Positions 33,690-43,323 of a stretch of 64,000 nt of DNA are shown here, piece after piece. Source of the DNA: Filifactor villosus (GTDB taxonomy: Bacteria; Bacillota; Clostridia; Peptostreptococcales; Filifactoraceae); assembly GCF_042652965.1 (NCBI RefSeq), contig NZ_JBHSHL010000014.1:1-64000 (forward strand). The letters run 5' to 3'. Under the pieces are notes generated by a model. The model was not told the origin of the DNA. It worked only from the letters and a program-made list of their open reading frames with translations, and did not search any database. The translations under genes and the position numbers were made by a program. Position 1 is the first letter of the stretch, and each line of letters begins with the position of its first letter.

Positions 33690-34802
33690 GTGTCCAGTGT
33701 TCATTTAAATAAAGTAAAAAAGGTTTATCCCGGAAATGTGACGGCGGTAAAAGAATTCAGTATCGAGATAAAAGACAAGGAGTTCATTGTTCTTGTAGGT
33801 CCCTCAGGTTGCGGTAAAACGACCGTGCTCAGGATGATCGCGGGATTGGAAGAAGTGAGTTCGGGGGATCTGTACATCGAGGACAGAAGGGTAAACGATG
33901 TTCATCCCAAGGATAGAGATATTGCCATGGTCTTTCAAAACTATGCCCTCTATCCTCATATGAACATTTACGATAATATGGCCTTCGGACTTAAATTGAG
34001 GAAGTTGCCGAAGGAAGAGATCGACCGAAGGGTAAACGAGGCGGCGAAGATTTTGGAAATCGACCATCTTCTGAAGCGATATCCGAAGGCGCTTTCGGGC
34101 GGACAGAGGCAGAGGGTGGCTCTGGGAAGAGCGATTGTAAGAGAGCCCAGGGTGTTTTTGATGGATGAGCCTCTGTCCAACTTGGACGCCAAACTTAGGG
34201 TACAGATGAGAACGGAGATTTCAAAACTCCACCACAGGTTGAATACCACCTTCATCTATGTAACCCATGATCAAACTGAGGCAATGACGATGGGGAGTAG
34301 GATCGTCCTCATGAATGAGGGAGAGATCCAGCAGATCGATTCTCCAAGCGATATGTACGCACATCCCAAAAACGTTTTTGTGGCAAGATTTATAGGAAGC
34401 CCTCAAATGAATATATTTGAAGGAGAAGTAGTCGAGGGCAAGGACAGGGTGTTTATTTCCCTTGAGGATATGTCCGAGCTGGACCTTACAAGGGACAGGC
34501 AGGAGGCCTTGAAGAAGGGGAACTATATCGGACGTAAGGTGTATGTCGGTATTCGTCCCGAGAATCTTCATGAGTCTGAAGTCGATGACCTTACGGAGAA
34601 CTTTTCCGTTCTGAAGGCAAAGGTCGATGTTATGGAGCTGATGGGATCGGAGACCCTCCTCTATATGCAGAAGTACGGTCAACAGCTCATTGCAAGAGTA
34701 GATCCGAAAACAAAGAAAAAAGTAGGCGATGAGGTCGAGTTGAAGGTGCATTGGAACAGGATTCATATCTTTGACCACGATACGGAACAAAATATTATTT
34801 AA
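33690..34802 (+). CDS. Sugar ABC transporter ATPase (MsmX/UgpC type)
   Basis: 370 aa from GTG 33690, RBS AGGAGGAG. Walker A GPSGCGKTT, Q-loop FQNYALYPHM, signature LSGGQRQR, Walker B FLMDEPLSNLD, switch His in YVTHDQTEA, then a C-terminal TOBE/MOBE domain. It energises the two permeases. Bacillus frl systems borrow a shared ATPase, whereas this locus encodes its own. Confidence 0.94.
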   Translation: MSSVHLNKVKKVYPGNVTAVKEFSIEIKDKEFIVLVGPSGCGKTTVLRMIAGLEEVSSGDLYIEDRRVNDVHPKDRDIAMVFQNYALYPHMNIYDNMAFGLKLRKLPKEEIDRRVNEAAKILEIDHLLKRYPKALSGGQRQRVALGRAIVREPRVFLMDEPLSNLDAKLRVQMRTEISKLHHRLNTTFIYVTHDQTEAMTMGSRIVLMNEGEIQQIDSPSDMYAHPKNVFVARFIGSPQMNIFEGEVVEGKDRVFISLEDMSELDLTRDRQEALKKGNYIGRKVYVGIRPENLHESEVDDLTENFSVLKAKVDVMELMGSETLLYMQKYGQQLIARVDPKTKKKVGDEVELKVHWNRIHIFDHDTEQNII

Positions 34803-34913
34803 TACTATTATTCCATTGAGTTCTTGACATCAAGATCTGTATTTCGCAGGAAATAAAACGGATGTTCGTGGTCGCGGAATCTATATGACCACTCTTTCAT
34901 CAGAGAATAGTAT
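34802..34913 (+). repeat. Intergenic repeat, subfamily A
   Basis: Begins ATACTATTATTCCATTGAG one base after the ATPase gene ends (TAA 34800-34802 overlaps it) and ends CAGAGAATAGTAT; GGATGTTCGTGGTCG in the middle. It forms the 3' untranslated end of the transporter operon. Confidence 0.85.
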
Positions 34914-35134
34914 ATAAGGGAGTACCGCACGCAGATACACAGTGTTTGTTGATCTTTGTGCGGTATCGTTTGTTTTTCGATAAGTTTTGTAAGACAATTT
35001 TCTTTCTTCCATGAGATTATATATCGATGACTAAACGAGATATCGCCGACATAGATAAGAGTTCGGTAGGAGGCGGTATAGAATTTTCTGTGAGAGTGTT
35101 TTAAGCAGTTTATTTAAAGTGCACAGTCTTCTCC
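34914..35134. other. Spacer between two repeats
   Basis: About 220 bp without a gene. A loose inverted repeat CCGCACGCAGATAC...GATCTTTGTGCGG near 34926-34967, followed by TATCGTTTGTTTTT, may be a terminator for the transporter operon. Confidence 0.4.
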
Positions 35135-35245
35135 CTCATTTGCCTTTACCATTTTGATATCGATGTTTTTCGTTCTGTAGATGACAAAACAGATTCTTAT
35201 CCTTGAGAGTGTAGATATAACCATACTTCTATCGGATAACAGTAT
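35135..35245 (+). repeat. Intergenic repeat, subfamily A (degraded left end)
   Basis: The interior TTTTGATATCGATG and the right half (AGTGTAGATATAACC, ATACTTCTATCGG, ending CAGTAT) match the family; the left terminus is degraded and its boundary is approximate. Second copy within 350 bp. Confidence 0.6.
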
Positions 35246-35348
35246 GAAGAGAAATGAATTTGAGCGGTCGATGTAAAAGATATTTTAAATATGTTGTAAT
35301 ACAAACAAGTCTACTTAGAACTATTTTTTAATGAAGAGGCGAAAAAGT

Positions 35349-36089
35349 ATGAAAATCAAAGAGATCATGCCGCATCAGGAGGGGAGAGAACGACTGGAAG
35401 CCTATATTTTGCAAAACAAGATGGGCAACGGTCAGAAACTCCCCACGGAAAGAGAACTCTGCGACAGGTGGAGTATGAATCGGGAAACACTTAGAAAATC
35501 ACTGTATCATTTGGGTCTGGAAGATAAGATTTATTCGGTTCAAGGTTCGGGAAACTATGTTAAAAAAGAAAAGTACGAACGGAATCTGGCGGGACTTGAA
35601 TCATTAACAGAATGGGGAAGAAGCAAGGGCTTGACTGTGACGGCAAAGGTTATTTCATCCGGAGTGATCGAAGCGGACAAGAAGATAAGCAGGCATCTTC
35701 AACTTGTTTTGGGAGAGAAGGTTTTTTTTCTGGTGAGATGTCGCTATGTCAATGATGAACCTTTGGCGATAGAATACATTTACCTTCCTTATTCCGCATT
35801 TGAAGGAATTGAGGAGTTTGACTTTGAGAGGTTATCCCTCTATCATGTGTTGGAGAAGTACTATCATACAAGTTTAAAAAATGGAAATGAATCGGTCAGT
35901 ATTACATACATCGATGAGTTTGAAGCAAACTTTTTGCAGGTTCCCGAAGGAACTGCCGCTTTTTTCACGGCGGGTGTCGTGTATGATACCGAAGGAAAAC
36001 CGACGGAGTATTGCAAGACGGTGAGTAGGTACGATAGATTGACCTTTTCGTTTTTAAGTAAGGAATTGATATCGCGGGGAAGGGGGTAG
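35349..36089 (+). CDS. GntR-family regulator with UTRA domain (first of pair)
   Basis: 246 aa from ATG 35349, nine bases after GAAGAGG; ATG 35331 is less well spaced. N-terminal GntR winged helix (GQKLPTERELCDRWSMNRETLRKSL), then UTRA effector domain (FFLVRCRYVNDEPLAIEYIYLP, CKTVSRYDRLTFSF). FrlR of Bacillus is of this type and senses phosphorylated Amadori sugar. Probable regulator of the upstream locus. Confidence 0.88.
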   Translation: MKIKEIMPHQEGRERLEAYILQNKMGNGQKLPTERELCDRWSMNRETLRKSLYHLGLEDKIYSVQGSGNYVKKEKYERNLAGLESLTEWGRSKGLTVTAKVISSGVIEADKKISRHLQLVLGEKVFFLVRCRYVNDEPLAIEYIYLPYSAFEGIEEFDFERLSLYHVLEKYYHTSLKNGNESVSITYIDEFEANFLQVPEGTAAFFTAGVVYDTEGKPTEYCKTVSRYDRLTFSFLSKELISRGRG

Positions 36090-36091
36090 GC

Positions 36092-36829
36092 ATGGAAAAA
36101 GAACAAGGTGTAAGTTACGATTCTCCCTACTACATTCAATTGAGGGAGGTTCTACGCAATAAGATCGAGACGGGAGAATACCTTCCGGGAACTGCCATTC
36201 CTTCCGAGCCTGAATTGGCAAAACTCTACGGTTTGAATCAAAAAACTGTGAGGTCCGCCATTGAACTTTTGGTGAAGGAGGGTTTACTCAAGAAGATACA
36301 GGGCAAGGGGACCTTCGTTGAAGGAGATAAGATCCAGAGGGATATTTCAAATATGGAGGGATTTATCAGTAAGGTAGAGCAGCGAAGGGATGATGTTGAA
36401 GTAAAGGTGCTGAAAAAATACCTCAGGAGAGCCGGAGAGTATTATGCTAAGGTTTTTGATATGGGAAAAAACGAGGAACTGTACTTTGTGCAGAGACTGA
36501 TCGCCAGGAAGGGAGTGCCTATCTCCGTCGAGGAGAGTTATATTGAAAAAAAGATTCTTCCGGTGATCGAAGATGTAAATCTGTCCGTTTATTCGATCAG
36601 GGATATCTTTGACTTCTACGGGATCACGATTACCAAGACGAGGCAGTATTTGAATATTGTAAAGACGGACTCAAAAACTGCAAAACTGTTGAAGATAGAT
36701 CCTGAAGATTATATTTTAAAGTTTTCGGGCTGTCATTTTAATGATGAGGGAAGGATCGTAGAGTGTTTCAACCATTATTCGAGGGGAGATATCCTCAGAT
36801 ATCAGGTAGAGTTTTCGGGACAAAAGTGA
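36092..36829 (+). CDS. GntR-family regulator with UTRA domain (second of pair)
   Basis: 245 aa. Winged helix GTAIPSEPELAKLYGLNQKTVRSAI with KKIQGKGTFV wing, then UTRA (ELYFVQRLIARKGVPISVEESYIE). Starts two bases after the first GntR gene, so they form one unit. The two proteins are clearly diverged from each other, suggesting different effectors or operators rather than a recent duplication. Confidence 0.88.
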   Translation: MEKEQGVSYDSPYYIQLREVLRNKIETGEYLPGTAIPSEPELAKLYGLNQKTVRSAIELLVKEGLLKKIQGKGTFVEGDKIQRDISNMEGFISKVEQRRDDVEVKVLKKYLRRAGEYYAKVFDMGKNEELYFVQRLIARKGVPISVEESYIEKKILPVIEDVNLSVYSIRDIFDFYGITITKTRQYLNIVKTDSKTAKLLKIDPEDYILKFSGCHFNDEGRIVECFNHYSRGDILRYQVEFSGQK

Positions 36830-36930
36830 TAAAAATGTAAATTTTAGAGGAGAAAAGAGATTTGTTTTTGAGTATGAGACAAAAGTATGGTATGATTAAT
36901 AGGAGAATGAGGGTTTGGAGTTGATGAAGA

Positions 36931-38031
36931 TTGTTTCATAGGTTAAAAAAATATCAGGATATCATCTTTCTGATTACAATATCCATTATTATTTATAAAG
37001 TCATTCAAAATTATCAAGTGCTGTTTTCCGTTTTGATAAAGATGAATGTTGTTTTAACTCCCTTTTTTTGGGCCTTCGGTATGGCATTTCTTTTAAACCC
37101 TCTTATGAAAAAGATTGAGACTTACAAGGGAATGAGCAGGACTCGTACCCTGATTGTTATGTATACGCTTTTAATCGGCTTGCTCTCGCTGTTCGTTATC
37201 ATTGTAACACCACGGATGATTAGCAGTGTGACGGAGATTATCGTCAATATGCCGAGGTATTACAACCGATTACAAATGTTACTTTCGAGTGTTCTTGAGA
37301 GCAGGCTTATATCGGATACGGATGTGAATGAGTTTCTTTCGACATCGACAAGAAAACTTGCAGATTCGGTTTTTGATTACTTAAATCATTCTGCGACAAA
37401 GATGGTATCCCGCGTCATTGATTTGACATCGGCGGTACTTCAATTTGTTGTAGGTCTTATTATTTCGATTTATATGCTTTATGATAAGGAGAGGTTTCAA
37501 GATTCTTTAAAGAAACTCTTGTATTATTTGTTTGAGAGAGAGAATGCAAAAAAAATCATCGAATGGGGAAGTATTACCAATTCGGTGTTTACGGACTTTT
37601 TTATAGGAAAGTCGTTGGATTCTTTGATTATAGGTATTTTGTGTGGGATAGGGCTGAGCATTATAGGAACTCCGTATCCCTTTCTGTTGGCATTGATCGT
37701 AGGTATTTTTAATATGATACCCTATGTGGGACCTTTTATCGGGGCAGTTCCCGCGGTGTTTTTTACCCTGCTGTCGGATCCTTTAAAAGCTCTATGGGTC
37801 ATTTTGTTCATCTTTGTGTTACAGCAGTTTGACGGAAACATCCTGGGTCCTAAGATTTTGGGAGACAGGTTGGGGGTACGTCCGATCTATGTGATGCTTG
37901 CCATTTTTGTAGGAGGAGGCTTTTTCGGGATCTTCGGCATGTTGATTGGAGTACCGGTTTTCAAGCTTATCAGCATTGCATTGTCGAAGTTGTTGGAGGA
38001 AAAGGATGTTTTACAGGAAACAAAGGGATAA
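36931..38031 (+). CDS. AI-2E family transporter (PerM type)
   Basis: 366 aa from TTG 36931, ten bases after GGAG. About seven to eight membrane segments with the family signature near the C-terminal third (GTPYPFLLALIVGIFNMIPY, VGPFIGAVPA, QQFDGNILGPKILGDRLG). The family name is historical; members transport various solutes or cations. Single gene between the GntR pair and murA. Confidence 0.9.
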   Translation: MFHRLKKYQDIIFLITISIIIYKVIQNYQVLFSVLIKMNVVLTPFFWAFGMAFLLNPLMKKIETYKGMSRTRTLIVMYTLLIGLLSLFVIIVTPRMISSVTEIIVNMPRYYNRLQMLLSSVLESRLISDTDVNEFLSTSTRKLADSVFDYLNHSATKMVSRVIDLTSAVLQFVVGLIISIYMLYDKERFQDSLKKLLYYLFERENAKKIIEWGSITNSVFTDFFIGKSLDSLIIGILCGIGLSIIGTPYPFLLALIVGIFNMIPYVGPFIGAVPAVFFTLLSDPLKALWVILFIFVLQQFDGNILGPKILGDRLGVRPIYVMLAIFVGGGFFGIFGMLIGVPVFKLISIALSKLLEEKDVLQETKG

Positions 38032-38161
38032 AATGATTTTATTTGTCTTAAACTATACCTATACGTTGATATTTATGCTATAATTATCAATTGATTAGAT
38101 GCAAGAACAAAGAGAGTTAGTCACTTTAGAAAGATAGGAATCTTGGAAAGGAATGTTTGTT

Positions 38162-39439
38162 TTGTCTTATATTATTGTAAAAGAAAGTCCGCCTCTAAAG
38201 GGAAGTGTGAGAGTAAGCGGTTCTAAGAATGCAGTGCTTCCTATTATTGCAGCCACATTGTTGGCGGAGGGGACTTCGGTCATAAATGGAGTACCGAACC
38301 TCAAAGATGTGCAGGTCATGTCCGAACTTTTGTGCCATTTGGGGGCTCGTGTCTCTATGGAAGGAGAAAAGCTGATCATAGATGCCACAAACATCGAGAA
38401 GCTGGAAGCGCCTTATAATCTTGTAAATAAGATGAGAGCTTCTTTTTTGGTCATGGGTCCTCTGCTTTCGAGATACCGTAAGGCAAAGATCTCGATGCCG
38501 GGCGGTTGTGCGATAGGAAGCAGGCCGATCGATCTTCATCTGAAGGGCTTTAGGGCCTTGGGTGCCGAGATCGTAAACCACGAACATACCTATAACGAAC
38601 AGGGCTACGTCGAAGCGAGTGTCAACGGAGATTTGGTCGGCGAGAAGATCTACTTGGATTTCCCCTCTGTCGGAGCAACCGAAAATATCATGATGGCAGC
38701 GGTTTTTGCAAAAGGTGTTACGGTGATTGAAAACGCCGCAGAGGAGCCTGAGATTGTAGACTTGGCGAACTATTTGAATAATATGGGTGCAAAAGTGAGG
38801 GGAGCGGGAACAAACACGATAAGAATCACGGGAGTTGAAACGCTCAAGCCGGTCGAATATACGGTGATTCCCGACCGGATCGAGGCGGGAACGTATATGG
38901 TTGCCGCAGCTCTTACTCGGGGAGATGTGGTTATTGAAAACGTCATCCCCGATCACGTAAAGCCTGCAATCGCAAAGCTGACTGAGATCGGCTGCCATAT
39001 TGAAGAATACGACAGTGCTATCAGAGTCGTAGGGCCGGAGGTCATTGAATCAACTACGATCAAAACAATGCCCCATCCGGGATTCCCCACAGACTTACAG
39101 TCATTGTTTATGGCTCTGTTGTGTCTTTGTGACGGAAAATCAACCGTAACTGAAACCGTGTTTGAAAACAGGTTTATGAATGCTCCTGAGCTTATGAGAA
39201 TGGGTGCAAACATTGAAATCAATGGAAAAACAGCGACTATCAAAGGAGTATCCTGTCTGATCGGGGCGGAGGTTGTAGCTACGGATCTGCGTGCGGGAGC
39301 CGCATTGATTATCGGCGGGCTTGTTGCAAAGGGAGAGACAAAGGTTAGAAATATTTATCATATCGATCGAGGATATGTTGACATTGTTGGGAAATTATCG
39401 AACTTAGGTGCAAAGGTCTATAGAGTGGAAGAAGAATAA
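38162..39439 (+). CDS. murA: UDP-N-acetylglucosamine 1-carboxyvinyltransferase
   Basis: 425 aa from TTG 38162, nine bases after GGAAAGGA; the in-frame ATG 38153 directly abuts that RBS. First committed step of peptidoglycan synthesis using phosphoenolpyruvate. Catalytic C116 in MPGGCAIGSRPIDLH (the fosfomycin target) and K22 in SGSKNAV are present. Followed by mreB after 33 nt, linking precursor synthesis to rod-shape control. Confidence 0.95.
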   Translation: MSYIIVKESPPLKGSVRVSGSKNAVLPIIAATLLAEGTSVINGVPNLKDVQVMSELLCHLGARVSMEGEKLIIDATNIEKLEAPYNLVNKMRASFLVMGPLLSRYRKAKISMPGGCAIGSRPIDLHLKGFRALGAEIVNHEHTYNEQGYVEASVNGDLVGEKIYLDFPSVGATENIMMAAVFAKGVTVIENAAEEPEIVDLANYLNNMGAKVRGAGTNTIRITGVETLKPVEYTVIPDRIEAGTYMVAAALTRGDVVIENVIPDHVKPAIAKLTEIGCHIEEYDSAIRVVGPEVIESTTIKTMPHPGFPTDLQSLFMALLCLCDGKSTVTETVFENRFMNAPELMRMGANIEINGKTATIKGVSCLIGAEVVATDLRAGAALIIGGLVAKGETKVRNIYHIDRGYVDIVGKLSNLGAKVYRVEEE

Positions 39440-39472
39440 AACAACACAACGGGTGTTTGAAGGGAGAATACA

Positions 39473-40492
39473 ATGAAATTTACACCGGATATCGGAATTG
39501 ACTTGGGAACGGCATCGGTACTGATCTACGTCAAAGGAAAAGGGATCGTTTTGAATGAACCTTCGGTAGTTGCTATAGATACAAATTCGGATTCGATTCT
39601 TGCGGTAGGGGAAGAGGCCAGGATGATGCTTGGAAGAACTCCGGGTAGTATTGTGGCGACAAGACCTTTGAGGGAAGGTGTTATTTCGGATTACGAAGTC
39701 ACTGAAAAGATGCTCAAGTATTTTATCGAGAAAGTAACCGGAGGAGTAAGCGTGTTCAAGATCTTCAAGCCGAAGATCATGGTCTGCGTTCCTTCCGGGG
39801 TGACAGAGGTAGAAAAAAAGGCGGTGATCGATGCAACCATCGATGCCGGAGCAAGAGAAGTGTTTTTGATTGAAGAACCGATTGCCGCCGCAATAGGTTC
39901 GGGAATCGATATCTCCAAACCGAACGGATGTATGGTTGTAGACATCGGTGGTGGAACGACGGATATTGCTGTGATTTCCTTGGGAGGAATTGTTGTAAGT
40001 TCCTCAATTAAGACGGCGGGAGACCATTTTGACGATGCGATTATCAAATACATGAGGAAACAACATTCCATGCTGATCGGAGAGAGAACAGCCGAGGATA
40101 TGAAGAAGGGGATCGGAACGGCTTTCCCGCGCGATAAAGATATTACGATGCAGGTCCGGGGCAGGAATCTTGTTTCAGGGTTGCCGGAAGTACGTACGAT
40201 TAGTTCTGCGGAGATGCTTGAGGCGCTCAGAGAGAGTGTTACTCAAATCGCCGATGCGGTTCATGTCGTGTTGGAGCAGACACCTCCGGAGTTGTCTTCC
40301 GACATCAGTGATAAAGGGATTCTCATGACGGGAGGAGGCTCTCTTCTTTGGGGCCTGGATAAGCTGATTTCTCAAAGAACGGGAATTGAAGTCTATGTTT
40401 CTGAGGATGCAGTGTCCTGTGTGGCAAAAGGTACGGGAGATGCATTGAATTCTCTTAAGGCCCTTTCCAGGACGTCTTACAAAAAAAGATAG
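39473..40492 (+). CDS. mreB: Rod-shape-determining protein MreB (or Mbl)
   Basis: 339 aa actin-like ATPase. Phosphate-1 IGIDLGTASVLIYVKGKGI, EEPIAAAIGSGIDI, phosphate-2 DIGGGTTDIAVISLGG, adenosine site TGGGSLLWGLDKL. Organises cell-wall synthesis at the membrane. In Bacillus the gene after murAA-spoIID-spoIIID is mbl; the spo genes are missing here, so by synteny this may be the Mbl-type member. Confidence 0.94.
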   Translation: MKFTPDIGIDLGTASVLIYVKGKGIVLNEPSVVAIDTNSDSILAVGEEARMMLGRTPGSIVATRPLREGVISDYEVTEKMLKYFIEKVTGGVSVFKIFKPKIMVCVPSGVTEVEKKAVIDATIDAGAREVFLIEEPIAAAIGSGIDISKPNGCMVVDIGGGTTDIAVISLGGIVVSSSIKTAGDHFDDAIIKYMRKQHSMLIGERTAEDMKKGIGTAFPRDKDITMQVRGRNLVSGLPEVRTISSAEMLEALRESVTQIADAVHVVLEQTPPELSSDISDKGILMTGGGSLLWGLDKLISQRTGIEVYVSEDAVSCVAKGTGDALNSLKALSRTSYKKR

Positions 40493-40728
40493 AGCGGTTT
40501 AAAAAGTCTATATATCTCTGCCGAAGAGAGGGTGTTTTGAAGAAAAGTGCTGTCTTATCGGCAGACTTATTATAGAGAGGTTATTTTTCAGTGAACTTTG
40601 ATGAGTGTAGGGCTCTGAAGGAGAAAACACGGGGGTTTTCTCCCGATATGCGTGTGCATAAGAAGTGCCGTGCTTATTTTCGATGTTCCGAAAGAAATCT
40701 TGTTTGATAAAACATAAGGGGGAGAAAA

Positions 40729-42996
40729 ATGTTTAAAATTGTAAAGAAAGAATGTTTGGCGCCAAATATTTATCTTATGAGTATTCATGCACCTAAGATT
40801 GCAGCGTCCGCAAAACCGGGGCAGTTTTTGATCGTTATTGCCGACGCTTACGCCGAAAGGATACCTCTTACGATATCCGATTACGATATAGAAGCAGGAA
40901 CTATCGATATTGTCGTTCAAGCTGCAGGAGCATCTACAAAAAAAATATGTTCTTTTGAAGAAGGAGATTCCTACAGTGACGTTGTAGGACCGTTGGGTAT
41001 TCCATCGGAATTTTTGGAGGAAGATGTCGAGACCTTGAAGAAGACAAGGTACCTTTTTGTTGCCGGAGGGATCGGAGCGGCACCGGTTTATCCTCAAGCG
41101 AAGTGGTTCAAGGAGCATGGCTTGGACTGCGATGTCATGATTGGAGCAAAGTCGGAAGAATTCGTCATTTTTGAAGAGAAGATGAAACAGGTATGTAAGA
41201 ATCTATACATATGTACCGATGACGGAAGCTACGGATTCAAAGGAATGGTCACAAACTATATCGATGAGCTCTACAACAAAGGGGAAAAGTTTGACCAGTG
41301 TGTATGCATCGGACCTATGATTATGATGAAGTTTGTTTGTCTTACAACGAAAAAGTATAATCTTCCCACTATTGTGTCATTGAATCCGATTATGGTTGAC
41401 GGAACCGGTATGTGCGGGGCTTGTAGGGTCAATGTAGGCGGAGAAGTTAAGTTTGCCTGCGTACAGGGACCGGAGTTTGACGGTCACCTGGTGGACTTTG
41501 ACAATGCGATGAAACGTCAAAGACAGTACATCGATCATCCCGAGACCCTTGTAAAAGACCATACCTGTAATTTGGAGATCGCTGTGAATAAATCTCACGA
41601 AGAAGATGATGTCAAACCCAAGGATCGATTTACGAGGGTACCGATCTCCGAACAGGATCCCGATATCAGAAACAAGAACTTCGCCGAAGTCTGCCTCGGT
41701 TATACGGAGAAGGAAGCGATGGCGGAAGCGAGCAGATGCCTTCAGTGTAAAAATCCGCAGTGTAGACCGGGTTGCCCTGTATCGATTGATATTCCGGGCT
41801 TTATCAAGGAGATTGCTGCAGGAAATTTTGAACAGGCTGCCAAGGTACTTTCCCTCTATACGGCATTGCCGGCGGTATGTGGACGTGTTTGCCCGCAGGA
41901 GAACCAATGTGAAAAAACCTGTATCCTTACAAACAAAGGAGATGCGGTTGCCATTGGAAAACTTGAGAGATTTGCAGCGGACTATGCGAGAAACAATCAG
42001 ATAAAAATCAATGAGAAGCCTCGCAGTAACGGACACAGGGTTGCAGTGATCGGAGCAGGGCCTGCAGGTTTGACCTGTGCAGGCGAAATGGCAAAACGCG
42101 GGTATGCAGTTACCGTGTTTGAAGCCCTTCACTTAAACGGGGGAGTACTCGTTTACGGTATCCCCGAGTTTCGTCTTCCCGAAGAGATTGTGACCGCCGA
42201 AGTTGCAAATCTTAAGGACTTGGGTGTTGAGTTTGAAAATGATACCATTATAGGAAGAACGATAACCATTGATGAGATTTTTGCCCAAGGCTATGAATCC
42301 GTCTTTATAGGATCGGGGGCAGGACTTCCGATGTTTATGAATATTCCGGGAGAAAGCTTGAATGGTGTATATTCCGCAAATGAGTTTCTGACCAGAAATA
42401 ACCTGATGAAATCTTTTGAATCCAAATATGATACTCCAATCAATGTGGGTGCTCGCGTAGCAGTTATCGGAGGAGGAAACGTAGCGATGGACGCTGCCCG
42501 AGTTGCCAAAAGACTTGGAGCGGAAGTCACCGTTGTATACAGAAGAACGGAACATGAGCTTCCTGCAAGGGCGGAAGAAGTCCATCACGCAAAAGAAGAA
42601 GGCATTATTTTCAAGACTTTGACAGCACCTGTTGAAATCTTAGGCGATGAAAGCGGATGGGTAAAAGGAATGATCTGTGTAGAAAACGAACTTGGAGAAG
42701 CGGATGCTTCAGGAAGAAGAAGACCTGTCAAGATTGAGAACTCGGAGTTTGAACTCCCCGTAGAAACCGTTATCATGGCATTGGGAACAAGCCCGAACCC
42801 ACTTATTGCGTCTACGACAGCAAGCCTTGAAATCAACAAAAAAGGTTGCATCATAGCCGATGACTTCGGAGCTACCACCAGAGAAGGGGTCTTTGCGGGA
42901 GGAGATGCCGTAACCGGAGCGGCAACTGTTATTCTTGCTATGGGAGCGGGTAAGAAGGCTGCCGAAGCGATGGATGAGTATATCCGAAATAAATAA
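40729..42996 (+). CDS. Fused NfnAB: NADH-dependent reduced ferredoxin:NADP+ oxidoreductase
   Basis: 755 aa. Residues 1-290 are the FAD/NAD-binding NfnA-type half with a [2Fe-2S] site (D224, C229, C232, C244 in DGTGMCGACRV...KFACVQGPEF). From about 310 on is the NfnB half (glutamate-synthase small-subunit fold), with cluster cysteines in CLQCKNPQCRPGCPV and CGRVCPQENQCEKTC, FAD site VAVIGAGPAGLTCAGEMAKR and NADPH site VAVIGGGNVAMDAARVAKR. In most organisms these are two genes. No gltB-type large subunit is nearby, favouring electron bifurcation over glutamate synthesis. Confidence 0.88.
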   Translation: MFKIVKKECLAPNIYLMSIHAPKIAASAKPGQFLIVIADAYAERIPLTISDYDIEAGTIDIVVQAAGASTKKICSFEEGDSYSDVVGPLGIPSEFLEEDVETLKKTRYLFVAGGIGAAPVYPQAKWFKEHGLDCDVMIGAKSEEFVIFEEKMKQVCKNLYICTDDGSYGFKGMVTNYIDELYNKGEKFDQCVCIGPMIMMKFVCLTTKKYNLPTIVSLNPIMVDGTGMCGACRVNVGGEVKFACVQGPEFDGHLVDFDNAMKRQRQYIDHPETLVKDHTCNLEIAVNKSHEEDDVKPKDRFTRVPISEQDPDIRNKNFAEVCLGYTEKEAMAEASRCLQCKNPQCRPGCPVSIDIPGFIKEIAAGNFEQAAKVLSLYTALPAVCGRVCPQENQCEKTCILTNKGDAVAIGKLERFAADYARNNQIKINEKPRSNGHRVAVIGAGPAGLTCAGEMAKRGYAVTVFEALHLNGGVLVYGIPEFRLPEEIVTAEVANLKDLGVEFENDTIIGRTITIDEIFAQGYESVFIGSGAGLPMFMNIPGESLNGVYSANEFLTRNNLMKSFESKYDTPINVGARVAVIGGGNVAMDAARVAKRLGAEVTVVYRRTEHELPARAEEVHHAKEEGIIFKTLTAPVEILGDESGWVKGMICVENELGEADASGRRRPVKIENSEFELPVETVIMALGTSPNPLIASTTASLEINKKGCIIADDFGATTREGVFAGGDAVTGAATVILAMGAGKKAAEAMDEYIRNK

Positions 42997-43012
42997 AAAA
43001 TATTTGTATTTT

Positions 43013-43040
43013 TTGAAAAAATATGATAGTATTGTAAATT
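43013..43040 (+). promoter_or_regulatory. Candidate promoter for T-box-pheST
   Basis: TTGAAA (43013-43018), 16 bases, TAAATT (43035-43040), just upstream of the T-box leader. Confidence 0.45.
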
Positions 43041-43050
43041 ATATAAAAAG

Positions 43051-43274
43051 ACAAGGACGGAGACCAGTAGAAAGAGTTCGTATCCTCTACAGAAAGAAGG
43101 ATGGATGAGAGCCTTTGCAGATACGCTTTCGAATTCGCTCCCGAGTCAAGCTGATGAAATAACAGTAGTCGCTTCGCAAGAAAAAGCGTTAACTTATCGA
43201 CGAGTAAATCCATTGAATGATATAGGGTGGTACCGCGTTTATCGCCCCTATATCTTTTGATGGATTTTTTTGTT
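43051..43274 (+). promoter_or_regulatory. T-box riboswitch, tRNA-Phe specific
   Basis: Leader with the T-box AGGGTGGTACCGCG at about 43224-43237. GATATAGGG (43219-43227) pairs with CCCTATATC (43246-43254) as terminator followed by TTTTGATGGATTTTTTT. A UUC specifier fits at 43134-43136 (CGAATTCGC). The UGGU bulge pairs with discriminator A, as in tRNA-Phe. It turns on pheST when tRNA-Phe is uncharged. Confidence 0.92.
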
Positions 43275-43323
43275 TATGCTATTTTCGTTTTAAACTGTCT
43301 TGTTGGACGGTTATTGTGTTCTA

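Noticed and set aside
40518..40564. CTGCCGA ... TCGGCAG as an mreB terminator
   Set aside because: Only seven pairs across a 33-nt loop and no U-run; too weak to report as a feature.
40729..42996. Glutamate synthase small subunit as the sole identity
   Set aside because: The N-terminal FNR-type half with a [2Fe-2S] site and the lack of a gltB gene fit NfnAB better.
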